64,000 nucleotides of DNA from Pseudomonadota bacterium (GTDB taxonomy: Bacteria > Pseudomonadota > Alphaproteobacteria > Micropepsales > Micropepsaceae), in assembly GCA_021851325.1 (NCBI GenBank), contig JAJZDZ010000016.1, positions 1 to 64,000 of the forward strand, in the 5' to 3' direction. Below, piece after piece: positions 16,264 to 25,143 of the stretch (the stretch's first letter is position 1; every line of letters begins with the position of its first letter). Both the position numbers and the translations under genes were made by a program. The notes under the pieces were generated by a model. That model saw only the letters and a program-made list of their open reading frames with translations. It made no database searches and was not told the origin of the DNA.

Positions 16264-16389
16264 CTAGCCGAAGGCGGGGCTTATAACCTTTTGGCTGGTC
16301 TTTCGGCAAGCTGATGTCGCTTGCCGTGGTCAGGTGAGCGGGTTCTGGCTGTGCTCGGGGCACGGAGCTTGCACTTTCGCGCCCACCGT

Positions 16390-16812
16390 TCAGGACCGAT
16401 CGACCACGCACAGGACATGAAAGCGGTTGGCGCCGAAGGCGAAGGCCCCAAGCGCGCCTGCGCCATCGGGGCCGACCGCCTGAATGAGCCAAAGAAAATC
16501 TTCGTCACTTGCCCCCTGCGCGTCGCGCGCAGAGGCAGCGGCCCGCCCATTGGGGTGCGAGTGATAGCAGCCGATGAGGCTGCGTGGCGTGCCGCGTAGC
16601 TGGCGCAGCAGCCTGATGTGGTCACGGGGGTCGATCTCAAAGCGATCTGGTTCCCTGGCCAGGTTGGTACAGGGATGCAGGACGACGGCCTGCGCCGTGC
16701 CCCCCCCAAGGGTTCCTTCGATCAGCCCGCAGCATTCGCGCGGAAAGCTCTCCTCTGCTTCGCGGGCAAGCTGCGCCCTCAGATCCTCCGGCAGGACCAG
16801 CCGCTCGATCAT
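16390..16812 (-). CDS. JAMM/MPN (Mov34/PAD-1) family metalloprotease-like protein
   Basis: 140 residues, a stand-alone JAMM domain. The complete zinc motif is present: Glu26 (RECCGL), HSH at 84-86, then S94 and D97, matching H-x-H-x7-S-x2-D. The domain is expected to be an active isopeptidase-like zinc hydrolase. In bacteria such proteins cleave C-terminal extensions of ubiquitin-like sulfur carriers or act in related pathways, but no ThiS/MoaD/CysO-type gene is nearby. Its start overlaps the stop of the upstream membrane-protein gene by 4 bp, implying translational coupling. Confidence 0.85.
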   Translation of the reverse strand: MIERLVLPEDLRAQLAREAEESFPRECCGLIEGTLGGGTAQAVVLHPCTNLAREPDRFEIDPRDHIRLLRQLRGTPRSLIGCYHSHPNGRAAASARDAQGASDEDFLWLIQAVGPDGAGALGAFAFGANRFHVLCVVDRS

Positions 16813-17198
16813 GGCGTGGCAGCAGGTGCCATGATCCGTGCAACCAGGCGTCCATCCCTGAGGCTGAAGATATCGACTTCCTGGCCCTGCTTGGTTTTGA
16901 GCGCGAGGACGAGACGGTTTTGCGCAACGCGCACGGTCTTGATGACCGTCTGGGCGGGCAGGGTCAGGTTGCGGGTGGCTGCAGGACTGGCCCCGTGCGC
17001 AAGGCTTGGCTTCACCGGCTGGCTGTGGCGCAGGAAGCCATAGATGAGCAGCCCGATGCCGATGACAATCAGGGTTGACAGCACCACCACCAGGGTCACC
17101 GCAAAAGTATGGAGCGCGCCCCGCTCTGCGGGTGGATTGACCTGGGCGCTGCCGCGCGCCACATCCTCGTTCATGTCACGATCCGAACTGCCTGACAT
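16809..17198 (-). CDS. Single-pass membrane protein, DUF6476-like
   Basis: 129 residues from ATG 17198, which has GGAGGT 5 bp upstream; a second possible ATG is 17174. One strong transmembrane helix lies at about 30-52 (FAVTLVVVLSTLIVIGIGLLIY), followed by an extracytoplasmic beta-rich part (LPAQTVIKTVRVAQNRLVLAL...). This resembles the small DUF6476 proteins found beside rluA/rluD in alphaproteobacteria; the assignment is from memory of family layout, not a search. It overlaps rluD head to head and is coupled to the JAMM gene. Confidence 0.65.
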   Translation of the reverse strand: MSGSSDRDMNEDVARGSAQVNPPAERGALHTFAVTLVVVLSTLIVIGIGLLIYGFLRHSQPVKPSLAHGASPAATRNLTLPAQTVIKTVRVAQNRLVLALKTKQGQEVDIFSLRDGRLVARIMAPAATP

Positions 17199-18201
17199 CT
17201 TGACCTCCGAGCCGGAGCTGCGCTGCACACGTGCCGATGCGGCAGAGGCCGGCTGGCGCCTCGACCGGTTTCTTGCTGCCAAATTTCCCGAGTTCAGTCG
17301 CGCGCGCCTGCAGGCCCTGATTGCCGGTGGACGGGTCAGCTCGGGGGGCGAGACCATAAAAGACGCCAATTATCGAATCAAATCCGAACAGGGTTTTGTC
17401 CTGATGCTCCCCCCACCTGTTGCGGCGGAACCGCTTGGGCAGGCCATTCCCCTCAAGGTCGTCTATGAGGACGAGCATCTCATCGTTATCGACAAGCAGG
17501 CCGGCCTTGTTGTCCATCCTGCTGCCGGCAATCCTGATGGAACCCTTGTCAACGCCCTCATCGCCCATTGCGGCGACAGCCTGAAGGGAGTGGGCGGGGT
17601 CGCCCGCCCTGGCATTGTCCATCGCCTGGACAAGGATACAACCGGCCTTCTGGTGGCAGCCAAGACCGAGAAGGTAATGACGAGCCTGGCCAAGCAGTTC
17701 GCCGCCCATGCCATTGAGCGGGCCTACCACGCGGTGGTGTGGGGCGCGCCCCGCCAGGCCGAGGGCCGGATCGAGGGTCAGATCGGCCGCAATCCCTTTG
17801 ATCGCAAGCGCATGGGGGTTGTCCGGGGCGGTGGTAAGGACGCACGCACCCGCTATTGTACGCTGGAACGTTTCGGGCCCCCGAGCCAGGCTATTGCCGC
17901 CTTGGTCGAATGCCGGCTCGAGACCGGGCGCACCCATCAGATCCGGGTCCATCTCACCCATTTGGGCCACCCGCTCATCGGCGACCCGACCTACGGGCGT
18001 GCCCGCAGCGCGCCGCGCGGCCGCAGCGAGGCGCAAATTGCCGCCTATGGGGCCGCAGCAGGCTTTACGCGGCAGGCCCTGCACGCCCGCCTGCTCGGGT
18101 TTCATCACCCGGTGCTCAATCGCCCGCTACGGTTTGAATCAGAGTGGCCAGCCGATTTTGCCGCTCTCATCGAGGCGCTCCGGGGGCTGAACGAGGCCTG
18201 A
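17173..18201 (+). CDS. rluD: Ribosomal large-subunit pseudouridine synthase, RluD type
   Basis: 343 residues from ATG 17173. An N-terminal S4 RNA-binding domain (WRLDRFLAAKFPEFSRARLQALI) precedes the pseudouridine synthase domain with the catalytic Asp153 in HRLDKDTTG. It converts specific uridines in 23S rRNA, classically at helix 69. The track's start at 17044 reads through the opposite gene and is not supported. No ribosome binding site precedes 17173; TTG 17200 is an alternative. The start region overlaps the start of the divergent DUF6476-like gene. Confidence 0.9.
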   Translation: MSRSELPDILTSEPELRCTRADAAEAGWRLDRFLAAKFPEFSRARLQALIAGGRVSSGGETIKDANYRIKSEQGFVLMLPPPVAAEPLGQAIPLKVVYEDEHLIVIDKQAGLVVHPAAGNPDGTLVNALIAHCGDSLKGVGGVARPGIVHRLDKDTTGLLVAAKTEKVMTSLAKQFAAHAIERAYHAVVWGAPRQAEGRIEGQIGRNPFDRKRMGVVRGGGKDARTRYCTLERFGPPSQAIAALVECRLETGRTHQIRVHLTHLGHPLIGDPTYGRARSAPRGRSEAQIAAYGAAAGFTRQALHARLLGFHHPVLNRPLRFESEWPADFAALIEALRGLNEA

Positions 18202-18223
18202 GGCGGCGCGAAGGGCGTTAACC

Positions 18224-18299
18224 CTTGATCTGGAGGCGGAGACTTCCCATTTTACGGGGACCGCTTCGGCCATTTTGGCGGAGCGTTACCGTCCATTTT
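18224..18299 (+). promoter_or_regulatory. Sigma-32-like promoter and CCATTTT repeat upstream of rpoH
   Basis: CTTGATC (18224) is separated by 15 bp from CCCATTTTA (18246), a good fit to heat-shock promoters (CTTGAAA, about 13-15 bp, CCCCATNT). The heptamer CCATTTT then recurs at 18247, 18270 and 18293, exactly 23 bp apart. The block lies 90-165 bp before the rpoH ATG and suggests autoregulated heat-shock transcription, with the repeat as a further possible control element. Confidence 0.55.
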
Positions 18300-18390
18300 G
18301 CTCTCTGTCGCGTTATCGAAGAAAGCGGAGGGACGTCTATGCCCGGCGGCTGTGGCGCCGGGAGAACCAGGGCCAAGGGGGCCTGATTTG

Positions 18391-19311
18391 ATGAGCAGCC
18401 GAGGAGTGCCGGCGCTGACGGGCGAGAGCGGCCTGTCGCGTTACCTGTCTGAAATCCGCAAATTTCCGCTTCTGCAACCTGAAGAAGAATACATGCTGGC
18501 CAAGGCCTGGAAGGAACACCAGGACCCGGAGGCCGCCCGCCGTCTGGTAACAAGCCATCTGCGTCTCGTGGCCAAGATCGCCATGGGCTATAGGGGCTAT
18601 GGCCTGCCGATTTCCGAAATCGTCTCGGAGGGCAATGTCGGGCTGATGCAGGCGGTCAAACGCTTCGAGCCGGACAAGGGCTTTCGCCTTGCCACCTATG
18701 CCATGTGGTGGATCCGGGCAGCGATCCAGGAATTCATCCTGCGCTCGTGGAGCCTCGTCAAAATGGGCACCACGGCTAATCAGAAGAAGCTGTTTTTCAG
18801 CCTGCGCAAGGCAAAAAGTCAGATCAACGCCCTCGAGGAAGGCGATCTGACGCCGGAGCACGTGCGTGAAATAGCTCACCGGCTCGGGGTTCCCGAACAC
18901 GATGTGGTGGACATGAACCGGCGGCTTTCGGCACCGGACTCGTCTCTCAATGCGCCGGTGAAAAATGAGTCGGACGCCGAATGGCAGGACTGGCTCACCG
19001 ATGACGGGCTTGACCAGGAGGCCATACTGGCAGGCAGCGAAGAGCTCAACGAGCGGCGCGAACTGCTCAGCACGGCACTCGATGAGCTCAATGAACGCGA
19101 GCGTGAAATCATCGCCGCACGGCGGCTCCAGGACGAGCCGTCGACGCTTGAGGAGCTGTCGCAGAAATATGGCATTTCGCGTGAACGGGTTCGTCAGATT
19201 GAGGTTCGTGCCTTCGAGAAGCTGCAGACACAGATGAAGCGCACGCTTGCGGAGCGCCGCAGCCACATCCGTTCCAGCTCTGCGACCGGAACCCCCGCAC
19301 CCAGCGCATGA
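18391..19311 (+). CDS. rpoH: RNA polymerase sigma-32 (heat-shock sigma factor)
   Basis: 307 residues. Start ATG 18391 with AAGGGGG 9 bp upstream; the track's 18298 extension is unsupported. Region 2 (LVTSHLRLVAKIAMGYRGYG, FRLATYAMWWIRAAIQEFILR) is followed by the RpoH box QKKLFFSLRK, diagnostic of sigma-32, and region 4 (EREREIIAARRLQ... GISRERVRQIEVRAFEKL). It directs RNA polymerase to heat-shock genes. A sigma-32-like promoter of its own lies upstream. Confidence 0.95.
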   Translation: MSSRGVPALTGESGLSRYLSEIRKFPLLQPEEEYMLAKAWKEHQDPEAARRLVTSHLRLVAKIAMGYRGYGLPISEIVSEGNVGLMQAVKRFEPDKGFRLATYAMWWIRAAIQEFILRSWSLVKMGTTANQKKLFFSLRKAKSQINALEEGDLTPEHVREIAHRLGVPEHDVVDMNRRLSAPDSSLNAPVKNESDAEWQDWLTDDGLDQEAILAGSEELNERRELLSTALDELNEREREIIAARRLQDEPSTLEELSQKYGISRERVRQIEVRAFEKLQTQMKRTLAERRSHIRSSSATGTPAPSA

Positions 19312-19397
19312 AGCCTTAGGCGGAGGGTAACGGGGCCAAAGGTCGCGTTTGCGGACCCTGGCTTGCTTTGCGGAAGGAGCAGCGGCAGCCTTTTGTC

Positions 19398-21134
19398 ATG
19401 CTCGGCGCGACCCATGTCAGTTCGGATCTTTTGCTCTTCCTCGGCGTAGCGGCGGTCATTGTGCCGCTGTTTGCCCGCCTGCACCTCTCCGCGGTGCTGG
19501 GCTTTCTCGCTGCCGGTGTCCTGCTCGGGCCGTTTGGTTTGGGCGCACTGGCCCATTACCTGCCGGCGCTCAGCTACGTCACATTCGATGATCCTGCGCG
19601 CATGGCCGATCTGGGCGATCTGGGGGTTGCCTTCCTGCTCTTCATGATCGGGCTTGAACTGTCTTTCGACCGTTTGCTGCGTCTTCGCTCCCTCGTCTTC
19701 GGACTCGGGCCGGCCCAGGTGATCATCTGTTCTGCTGCCATCGGTGCAATTGCCTATCTGCTGGGGGCACAGCCGCGTTCAGCCATTGTCTATGGCACGG
19801 CACTTGCCCTGTCCTCGACAGCCATCGCCTTGCCCGCGCTGTCCGAGCGCCGCCTGCTCAATTCGGCTGCCGGACGTACGAGCTTTGCCATCCTGCTGTT
19901 CCAGGATCTGGCAGTGGCCCCCCTGCTGTTCATGCTGACGCTGCTCTCTCCCGACCACGCCCGACATTCGGCCTGGACCGCGCTACTGGCTCTGGCAACC
20001 GGGCTGCTGGAACTGGCGCTGCTGGTCGGACTGGGTCGGCTGGTGCTGAAGCCATTGTTCCGTCTGGTGGCCCAGACCCGCAGCAGCGAACTGTTTGTTG
20101 CCGCATCGCTTCTGGTGGTGATCGGCGCGGCTTCCGCAACTGCAGCCCTCGGTCAATCGATGGCGCTGGGGACATTCATCGCCGGACTGCTGCTCGCGGA
20201 GACAGAATTTCGCCGGCAGATCGCAATGACGATCGAGCCCTTCCAGGGCTTGCTGCTTGGCCTCTTTTTCACCGCTGTGGGGGCGCGCCTCGATTTCGGC
20301 CAGATCGCGGCGGCGCCTTCGCTCCTCCTGGGTCTCGTCGGAGGCATTCTGGCCATCAAGATGCTCGTCGTTGCACCGTTGTCGCGTCTGGCCGGTCTGC
20401 CAGCGCAGGTTGCGGTCCAAACCGCCATGATACTGGCACCGTCCGGAGAGTTTGCCCTGGTGTTGATCAGCCAGGCCATGGCCGGTCACCTCGTCGCGGT
20501 CTCGACCGGGACCAACGCTCTGATTGCTGCCACCATCACCATGTTTGCCATTCCGCTACTGGTGCGTCTGTCCGAGCGCTTCAAGGTCACTACGCGTGAG
20601 GAAACGCTGCTGGCCGAGGTTTTGCCGGCTCCCGAAGAGGCCAGAAATCACGTTCTGATCGTGGGGTATGGCCGTGTTGGCGAACTGGTTGGGCAGATGC
20701 TGCGCCGCCACAATATCGATTTTGTCGCAATCGATGCCCTGGCCGGTCTTGTTGCCCGCGAACGACGCAGTGGCGCGCCGATCTTCTTTGGCGATGCGCG
20801 TCGGATCGAACTGCTGCGCCATTGTGGCATCAAGGATGCCAGAGCTCTGGTTGTCACCATGGATGACGCTGGTGCCGCTGATGCTGTGGTTGCGGCGGCG
20901 CGCGCAGAACGGGACGACCTCATCATTGTCGCCAGGGCGCGTGATGCCGAACATGCCAAGAGGCTTTACGCGTTGGGGGTCAGCGATGCGGTCCCCGAAA
21001 CGATCGAATCGAGCCTGCAGCTGAGTGAAGCGTTGCTCGTTGACATCGGTGTGCCCAAAGAACCGGTGATTGCCTCGGTGCATGAACTGCGCAATGAATT
21101 CCGTGCGCTTTTGCAAACCCCGACGAACGGATAA
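19398..21134 (+). CDS. CPA2-family cation:proton antiporter with TrkA-N domain (KefB/YbaL-like)
   Basis: 578 residues from ATG 19398; the track uses TTG 19368, but no binding site favours it. The N-terminal about 390 residues form the CPA2 antiporter fold with 12-13 helices (FLLFMIGLELSFDRLL, FFTAVGARLDF). A cytosolic TrkA-N/RCK Rossmann domain follows, with GYGRVGELVGQMLRRHNIDFVAID and FFGDARRIELL, which senses nucleotides. Such proteins are K+/H+ or Na+/H+ antiporters; the exact ion cannot be read here. No KefF-type partner is adjacent. It follows rpoH by about 85 bp on the same strand. Confidence 0.88.
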   Translation: MLGATHVSSDLLLFLGVAAVIVPLFARLHLSAVLGFLAAGVLLGPFGLGALAHYLPALSYVTFDDPARMADLGDLGVAFLLFMIGLELSFDRLLRLRSLVFGLGPAQVIICSAAIGAIAYLLGAQPRSAIVYGTALALSSTAIALPALSERRLLNSAAGRTSFAILLFQDLAVAPLLFMLTLLSPDHARHSAWTALLALATGLLELALLVGLGRLVLKPLFRLVAQTRSSELFVAASLLVVIGAASATAALGQSMALGTFIAGLLLAETEFRRQIAMTIEPFQGLLLGLFFTAVGARLDFGQIAAAPSLLLGLVGGILAIKMLVVAPLSRLAGLPAQVAVQTAMILAPSGEFALVLISQAMAGHLVAVSTGTNALIAATITMFAIPLLVRLSERFKVTTREETLLAEVLPAPEEARNHVLIVGYGRVGELVGQMLRRHNIDFVAIDALAGLVARERRSGAPIFFGDARRIELLRHCGIKDARALVVTMDDAGAADAVVAAARAERDDLIIVARARDAEHAKRLYALGVSDAVPETIESSLQLSEALLVDIGVPKEPVIASVHELRNEFRALLQTPTNG

Positions 21135-21232
21135 ACTTCTCTGGTGCAAGGCGGACCCAGCGGAACGCAGTTGGCAACCTTAGGTCCGGGAGGGCCGGTT
21201 TTGGCCTTGAAAGCAGAGCGTGGAGTTGAGCG

Positions 21233-22042
21233 ATGAAGCTGAAGATGTGGCAGGTCGATGCCTTTGCAGGACGTCCATTTGAAGGCAATCCTGCGGCGCT
21301 GGTTCCTTTGGAAGGGTTTATCGGCGCCGAGCAGATGCAACAGATCGCCAACGAAAACAATCTCGCGGAAACTGCCTTCTTTGTACGCACGGCACCGGGG
21401 CAATATGACCTGAGATGGTTTACACCACAGGCCGAGGTCGACCTCTGTGGTCACGCCACGCTGGCCAGCGCGCACCTCATTTTCACGGAACTGGAACCTG
21501 AACTTGCCGAGGTCAGCTTTCAGACCCGCTCGGGCAGGCTCTCGGTGCTGCGCGGCGCCGATGGCTGGCACGAGATGTCACTGCCGTCTGATCCACCCAC
21601 GCCATGGTGGGACAAGAATTTTGCTGACGAGCTTGCGGGGGCCCTTGGTGTTGCTCCGCCTCGAGAACTCCTCAGAGCACGCTATCTGATGGCGGTCTGG
21701 GAAGATGCTGAGACGATTGCCGGTATTGAGGGTCCTGGGCGGATCGCTCCTCTCCTGCATGCGCAGGGGATGTGGGGCCTCATCACCACGGCCAGAGGCT
21801 TTGGTGACTATGATTTTGTCTCGCGCTTCTTCGCACCGGCCAAGGGCGTCCCCGAAGATCCGGTAACTGGTTCGGCGCATTGCAGCCTGGCGCCATTCTG
21901 GGCCGAACGGCTTGGCAAGACGACACTCCTTGCCCGTCAGATCTCGCCGCGCGGCGGCGACCTGATCTGTCGTCAGGCCAAGGAACGGACCATTCTGAAG
22001 GGACCGTGTGCACTTTACATGGAAGCCGAGATTTTCGTCTGA
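21233..22042 (+). CDS. PhzF family isomerase-like protein
   Basis: 269 residues, a complete PhzF/diaminopimelate-epimerase fold. The start MWQVDAFAGRPFEGNPAAL is typical. The conserved catalytic Glu lies in NLAETAFF, and the C-terminal motif is GVPEDPVTGSAHC. Only PhzF of phenazine producers has a proven isomerase role; most homologues are uncharacterised. There are no phenazine genes here, so the substrate is unknown. The gene is flanked by about 100-bp and 300-bp gaps and appears monocistronic. Confidence 0.85.
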   Translation: MKLKMWQVDAFAGRPFEGNPAALVPLEGFIGAEQMQQIANENNLAETAFFVRTAPGQYDLRWFTPQAEVDLCGHATLASAHLIFTELEPELAEVSFQTRSGRLSVLRGADGWHEMSLPSDPPTPWWDKNFADELAGALGVAPPRELLRARYLMAVWEDAETIAGIEGPGRIAPLLHAQGMWGLITTARGFGDYDFVSRFFAPAKGVPEDPVTGSAHCSLAPFWAERLGKTTLLARQISPRGGDLICRQAKERTILKGPCALYMEAEIFV

Positions 22043-22267
22043 TGCCGGGACATTGTGTCACGCAGGGTGCCGTGCGCGTGGTGCACCGTCATTGACCGGC
22101 CTGGTCAACAGCGCTTGATTAAAGCCATGTTTTACTTGTCTGCAGAAGCTTTTGTGCGTTGCCGGAGGTGGGTACGCAAAACACCCGTTCGCCGCGATCA
22201 GAATGTTCAGCCTGTGTGCAAATGATGCGGACGCAACAGCCAGAGCTCCACGTCTGCAAAGTTGTGA

Positions 22268-22346
22268 TTGACCCGAAGAGCTGATGCGCCTATAAGAACT
22301 GTGGGCCACGCCTCCCCAACGAGGCGCTTCATTCTGAAAGGAATGA
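22268..22346 (+). promoter_or_regulatory. serC promoter and structured serC leader
   Basis: A strong sigma-70-type promoter is visible: TTGACC (22268), a 17-bp spacer, TATAAG (22291), giving a start near 22303. The short leader folds into CGCCTC-CCCAAC-GAGGCG (22309-22326) and then TCATTC-TGAAAG-GAATGA (22329-22346), whose 3' arm covers the start region and half-buries the AAAGGA binding site. Position and architecture agree with the serC leader RNA motif described in alphaproteobacteria, in which the last stem overlaps the ribosome binding site. The rest of the 305-bp gap 22043-22348 holds nothing I recognise. Confidence 0.65.
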
Positions 22347-22348
22347 CT

Positions 22349-23506
22349 ATGACCGGAAATCGTCCGGCCGTGCGCCCTGCACGGCCTTTTTTTTCGTCCG
22401 GACCTTGTGCCAAGCGGCCAGGCTGGACCCCGGACGCGCTCAAGAACGCCGTGATCGGCCGTTCGCATCGCTCCAAACCCGGAAAAGCCAAGCTGAAAGA
22501 GGCGATTGATCGCACGCGCAAGCTGCTCAATGTGCCTGATACCCATCGTATCGCCATCGTGCCGGCGTCAGACACCGGCGCTGTGGAGATGGCGATGTGG
22601 TCGCTGCTTGGTCCGTTGCCGGTTGATGTATTTGCCTGGGAAAGTTTTGGCGAAGACTGGGTAACGGACGCAGTCAAACAGCTCAAGCTCAAGGATGTGA
22701 ATGTCTACAAAGCCGGTTATGGCGCATTACCGGATCTCAAGCAGCTTCATCCTCATCACGACTGCGTCTTTCTGTGGAATGGCACCACCTCGGGTGTGCG
22801 GGTGCCTGACGGTACCTGGATTTCGCAGGACCGGCTGGGGCTAACGATCTGCGATGCGACGAGTGCTGCGTTTGCCATGGATCTGCCCTGGGACAAGCTC
22901 GATGCCACCACCTTTTCCTGGCAGAAGGTGCTGGGTGGCGAAGCCGCCCATGGCATGCTGATCTTAAGTCCAAGAGCTGTTGCGCGGCTGGAAGCCTATA
23001 CGCCGCACTGGCCCTTGCCGAAGATCTTCCGCATGACCAAGGCGGGCAAACTGATCGAAGGCCTGTTCGAAGGCGAGACCATCAACACGCCGTCGATGCT
23101 GGCGGTTGAGGATTACCTCGATGCCCTCGCATGGGCCGAGGAGATGGGAGGCCTGGATGCCCTGAAGGCGCGGGCCGCGGCCAACCTCGCCGTCATCGCG
23201 GCGCATGTCGCCCAGTCGCAGTGGCTGCGCTTCCTTGCGGCGGATCCTCATATCCGCTCCCAGACCAGTGTCTGTCTGAAGATCGTCGATCCCTGGTTTA
23301 CGGCGCTTGATGACAAAGCCCAGGCTGAGGCCGCCAAGAAACTTGCAAGCGTATTGGAAAAGGAAGGCATCGCCTTCGACATTGCCTCTTATCGTGCGGC
23401 GCCGCCGGGCTTGCGGATCTGGTGTGGTGCGACGGTTGAGCAGGCTGATCTGCAAGCACTAATGCCCTGGCTCGACTGGGCCTTCGGCCAGGTGAAGGAG
23501 AACTGA
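22349..23506 (+). CDS. serC: Phosphoserine aminotransferase
   Basis: 385 residues. It converts 3-phosphohydroxypyruvate and glutamate to phosphoserine, using PLP. The family-defining [13 protein letters not shown] follows a short variable N-terminus, and the PLP lysine is in [12 protein letters not shown] chose ATG 22349 because AAGGA lies 6 bp upstream; ATG 22343 is in frame but too close to it. Codons 6-16 coincide with an intrinsic-terminator-like hairpin and T-run. serA begins 3 bp after the stop, so the two form an operon for serine synthesis. Confidence 0.93.
   Translation: MTGNRPAVRPARPFFSSGPCAKRPGWTPDALKNAVIGRSHRSKPGKAKLKEAIDRTRKLLNVPDTHRIAIVPASDTGAVEMAMWSLLGPLPVDVFAWESFGEDWVTDAVKQLKLKDVNVYKAGYGALPDLKQLHPHHDCVFLWNGTTSGVRVPDGTWISQDRLGLTICDATSAAFAMDLPWDKLDATTFSWQKVLGGEAAHGMLILSPRAVARLEAYTPHWPLPKIFRMTKAGKLIEGLFEGETINTPSMLAVEDYLDALAWAEEMGGLDALKARAAANLAVIAAHVAQSQWLRFLAADPHIRSQTSVCLKIVDPWFTALDDKAQAEAAKKLASVLEKEGIAFDIASYRAAPPGLRIWCGATVEQADLQALMPWLDWAFGQVKEN
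22366..22394 (+). terminator. Terminator-like hairpin inside the 5' end of serC
   Basis: GGCCGTGC (22366-22373) and GCACGGCC (22379-22386) form a perfect 8-bp GC-rich stem with a 5-base loop, followed directly by eight Ts (22387-22394). It begins 17 bp after the serC ATG. An upstream element CCGGA-AATCG-TCCGG (22353-22367) shares two stem bases and could compete with it. Confidence 0.6.
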
Positions 23507-23509
23507 ACA

Positions 23510-25090
23510 ATGGCCAAGGTTCTGATTTCGGACAAGCTGTCGCCGGCAGCGGTTGCCATCTTCAAGCAGCGTGGCATCGAGGCGGACGTCAAGACCGGGC
23601 TCTCCAAGGAGGAGCTTGTTGCCATTATCGGCGACTATGATGGTCTTGCCATTCGCTCTGCGACCAAGGTTACGGCCGAGGTGCTGAAGGCCGCCAAGAA
23701 GCTCAAGGTCGTCGGCCGTGCCGGCATCGGTGTCGACAATGTCGATATTCCAGCGGCGACCGCCGCCGGCGTCATCGTCATGAATACGCCGTTCGGCAAT
23801 TCCATCACCACCGCCGAGCATGCCATTGCCATGATGATGGCTTTGGCACGAGACATCCCGGCGGCCAATGCCTCGACGCACGCCGGTAAATGGGAAAAGA
23901 ACCGGTTCATGGGCGTGGAGCTTTACGGCAAGAGCCTGGGACTGATCGGGGCCGGCAATATCGGCTCGATCGTCGCGGACCGGGCCCGTGGCCTCAAGAT
24001 GCATGTGATCGCCTATGATCCCTATCTGTCGGTCGAACGGGCGGCAGAGCTTGGTGTCGAGAAGGTCGAGCTCAACGACCTGCTGGCGCGTGCTGACTTC
24101 ATCACGCTGCACACGCCCTTGACGGCAGAGACGCGCAACATCCTCTCGGCAGATGCATTGCAGAAGACCAAGAAAGGCGTGCGCATCATCAACTGCGCCC
24201 GCGGCGGTCTCGTTGATGAGCTGGCGCTCAAGGCGGCGCTTGAATCAGGTCATGTCGCAGGGGCGGCCCTCGATGTGTTTGAGGAGGAGCCGGCCAAAGC
24301 CAACGGTCTTTTCGGCAATGAAAAACTCATCGCCACCCCACATCTGGGAGCCTCCACGGCGGAAGCCCAGGAAAATGTGGCGCTGCAGGTCGCCGAACAG
24401 ATTTCGGATTATCTGTTGACCGGGGCCATCGTCAACGCGCTCAACATGCCGTCGATTTCCGCCGATGAAGCGCAGAAGGTTCGGCCGTGGATTTCGCTCG
24501 CCGAAAAGCTTGGCGGGTTTGTCGGTCAGCTGACCACAACCAGCATCGAGAACCTCGACATTCTCTATGAGGGTAGCGCTGCGGATCTCAATCTGCGCGC
24601 GCTCACCCAGGCCGCGGTGATGGGGCTTCTGCATCCCACCCTGAGCGAGGTCAACATGGTCAATGCCCCTCTGGTGGCCAAGGAGCGGGGGATCAAGATC
24701 AGCGAAACCCGGCGTCCGCGCCAGGGCGTCTATGAAGGCTACATCAAGCTGACCGCGCGCCTGGCCGATGGCTCGACGCGGCGGGTGGCCGGAACTGTGT
24801 TCGCCGATGGCCGTCCGCGCCTGATCCAGGCCAAGGACATCAACATGGATGCGGAATTCGCGCCGCACATGCTTTATGTCATCAATGAAGACAAGCCTGG
24901 ATTCATTGGCCGGCTTGGCACGCTTCTGGGCGAAGCCGGCGTCAATATCGCAAACTTCAATCTGGGCCGCAGTGCCCCCGGCGCCGATGCTATTGCCCTG
25001 GTTGAAGTCGATGGTCCGCTCGACAGCAAGGTTCTGGGCGCCATTGGCAAGCTGCCGCTGGTCAAGGAGGCAAGAGCGCTCGCTTTCTAG
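23510..25090 (+). CDS. serA: D-3-phosphoglycerate dehydrogenase
   Basis: 526 residues, the long four-domain form. The substrate domain has VVGRAGIGVDNVDI, the NAD domain has LGLIGAGNIGSIVADRA and the catalytic NCARGGLVDE, and the active-site His is in TPHLGAST. These are followed by the allosteric-substrate-binding domain (about 320-450) and a C-terminal ACT domain (LYVINEDKPGFIGRLGTLLGEAGVNIANF), the usual site of serine feedback inhibition. It catalyses the first step of serine synthesis and is cotranscribed with serC. Confidence 0.96.
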   Translation: MAKVLISDKLSPAAVAIFKQRGIEADVKTGLSKEELVAIIGDYDGLAIRSATKVTAEVLKAAKKLKVVGRAGIGVDNVDIPAATAAGVIVMNTPFGNSITTAEHAIAMMMALARDIPAANASTHAGKWEKNRFMGVELYGKSLGLIGAGNIGSIVADRARGLKMHVIAYDPYLSVERAAELGVEKVELNDLLARADFITLHTPLTAETRNILSADALQKTKKGVRIINCARGGLVDELALKAALESGHVAGAALDVFEEEPAKANGLFGNEKLIATPHLGASTAEAQENVALQVAEQISDYLLTGAIVNALNMPSISADEAQKVRPWISLAEKLGGFVGQLTTTSIENLDILYEGSAADLNLRALTQAAVMGLLHPTLSEVNMVNAPLVAKERGIKISETRRPRQGVYEGYIKLTARLADGSTRRVAGTVFADGRPRLIQAKDINMDAEFAPHMLYVINEDKPGFIGRLGTLLGEAGVNIANFNLGRSAPGADAIALVEVDGPLDSKVLGAIGKLPLVKEARALAF

Positions 25091-25143
25091 CATCGCTCTT
25101 GTCAGGGCTCCTCCCCATCCCCATGTGAGTTTGGGGGGCAGTC

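Noticed and set aside
17044-17172. Track N-terminal extension of rluD
   Set aside because: It is the antisense of the DUF6476-like gene, has no binding site and no S4-domain homology.
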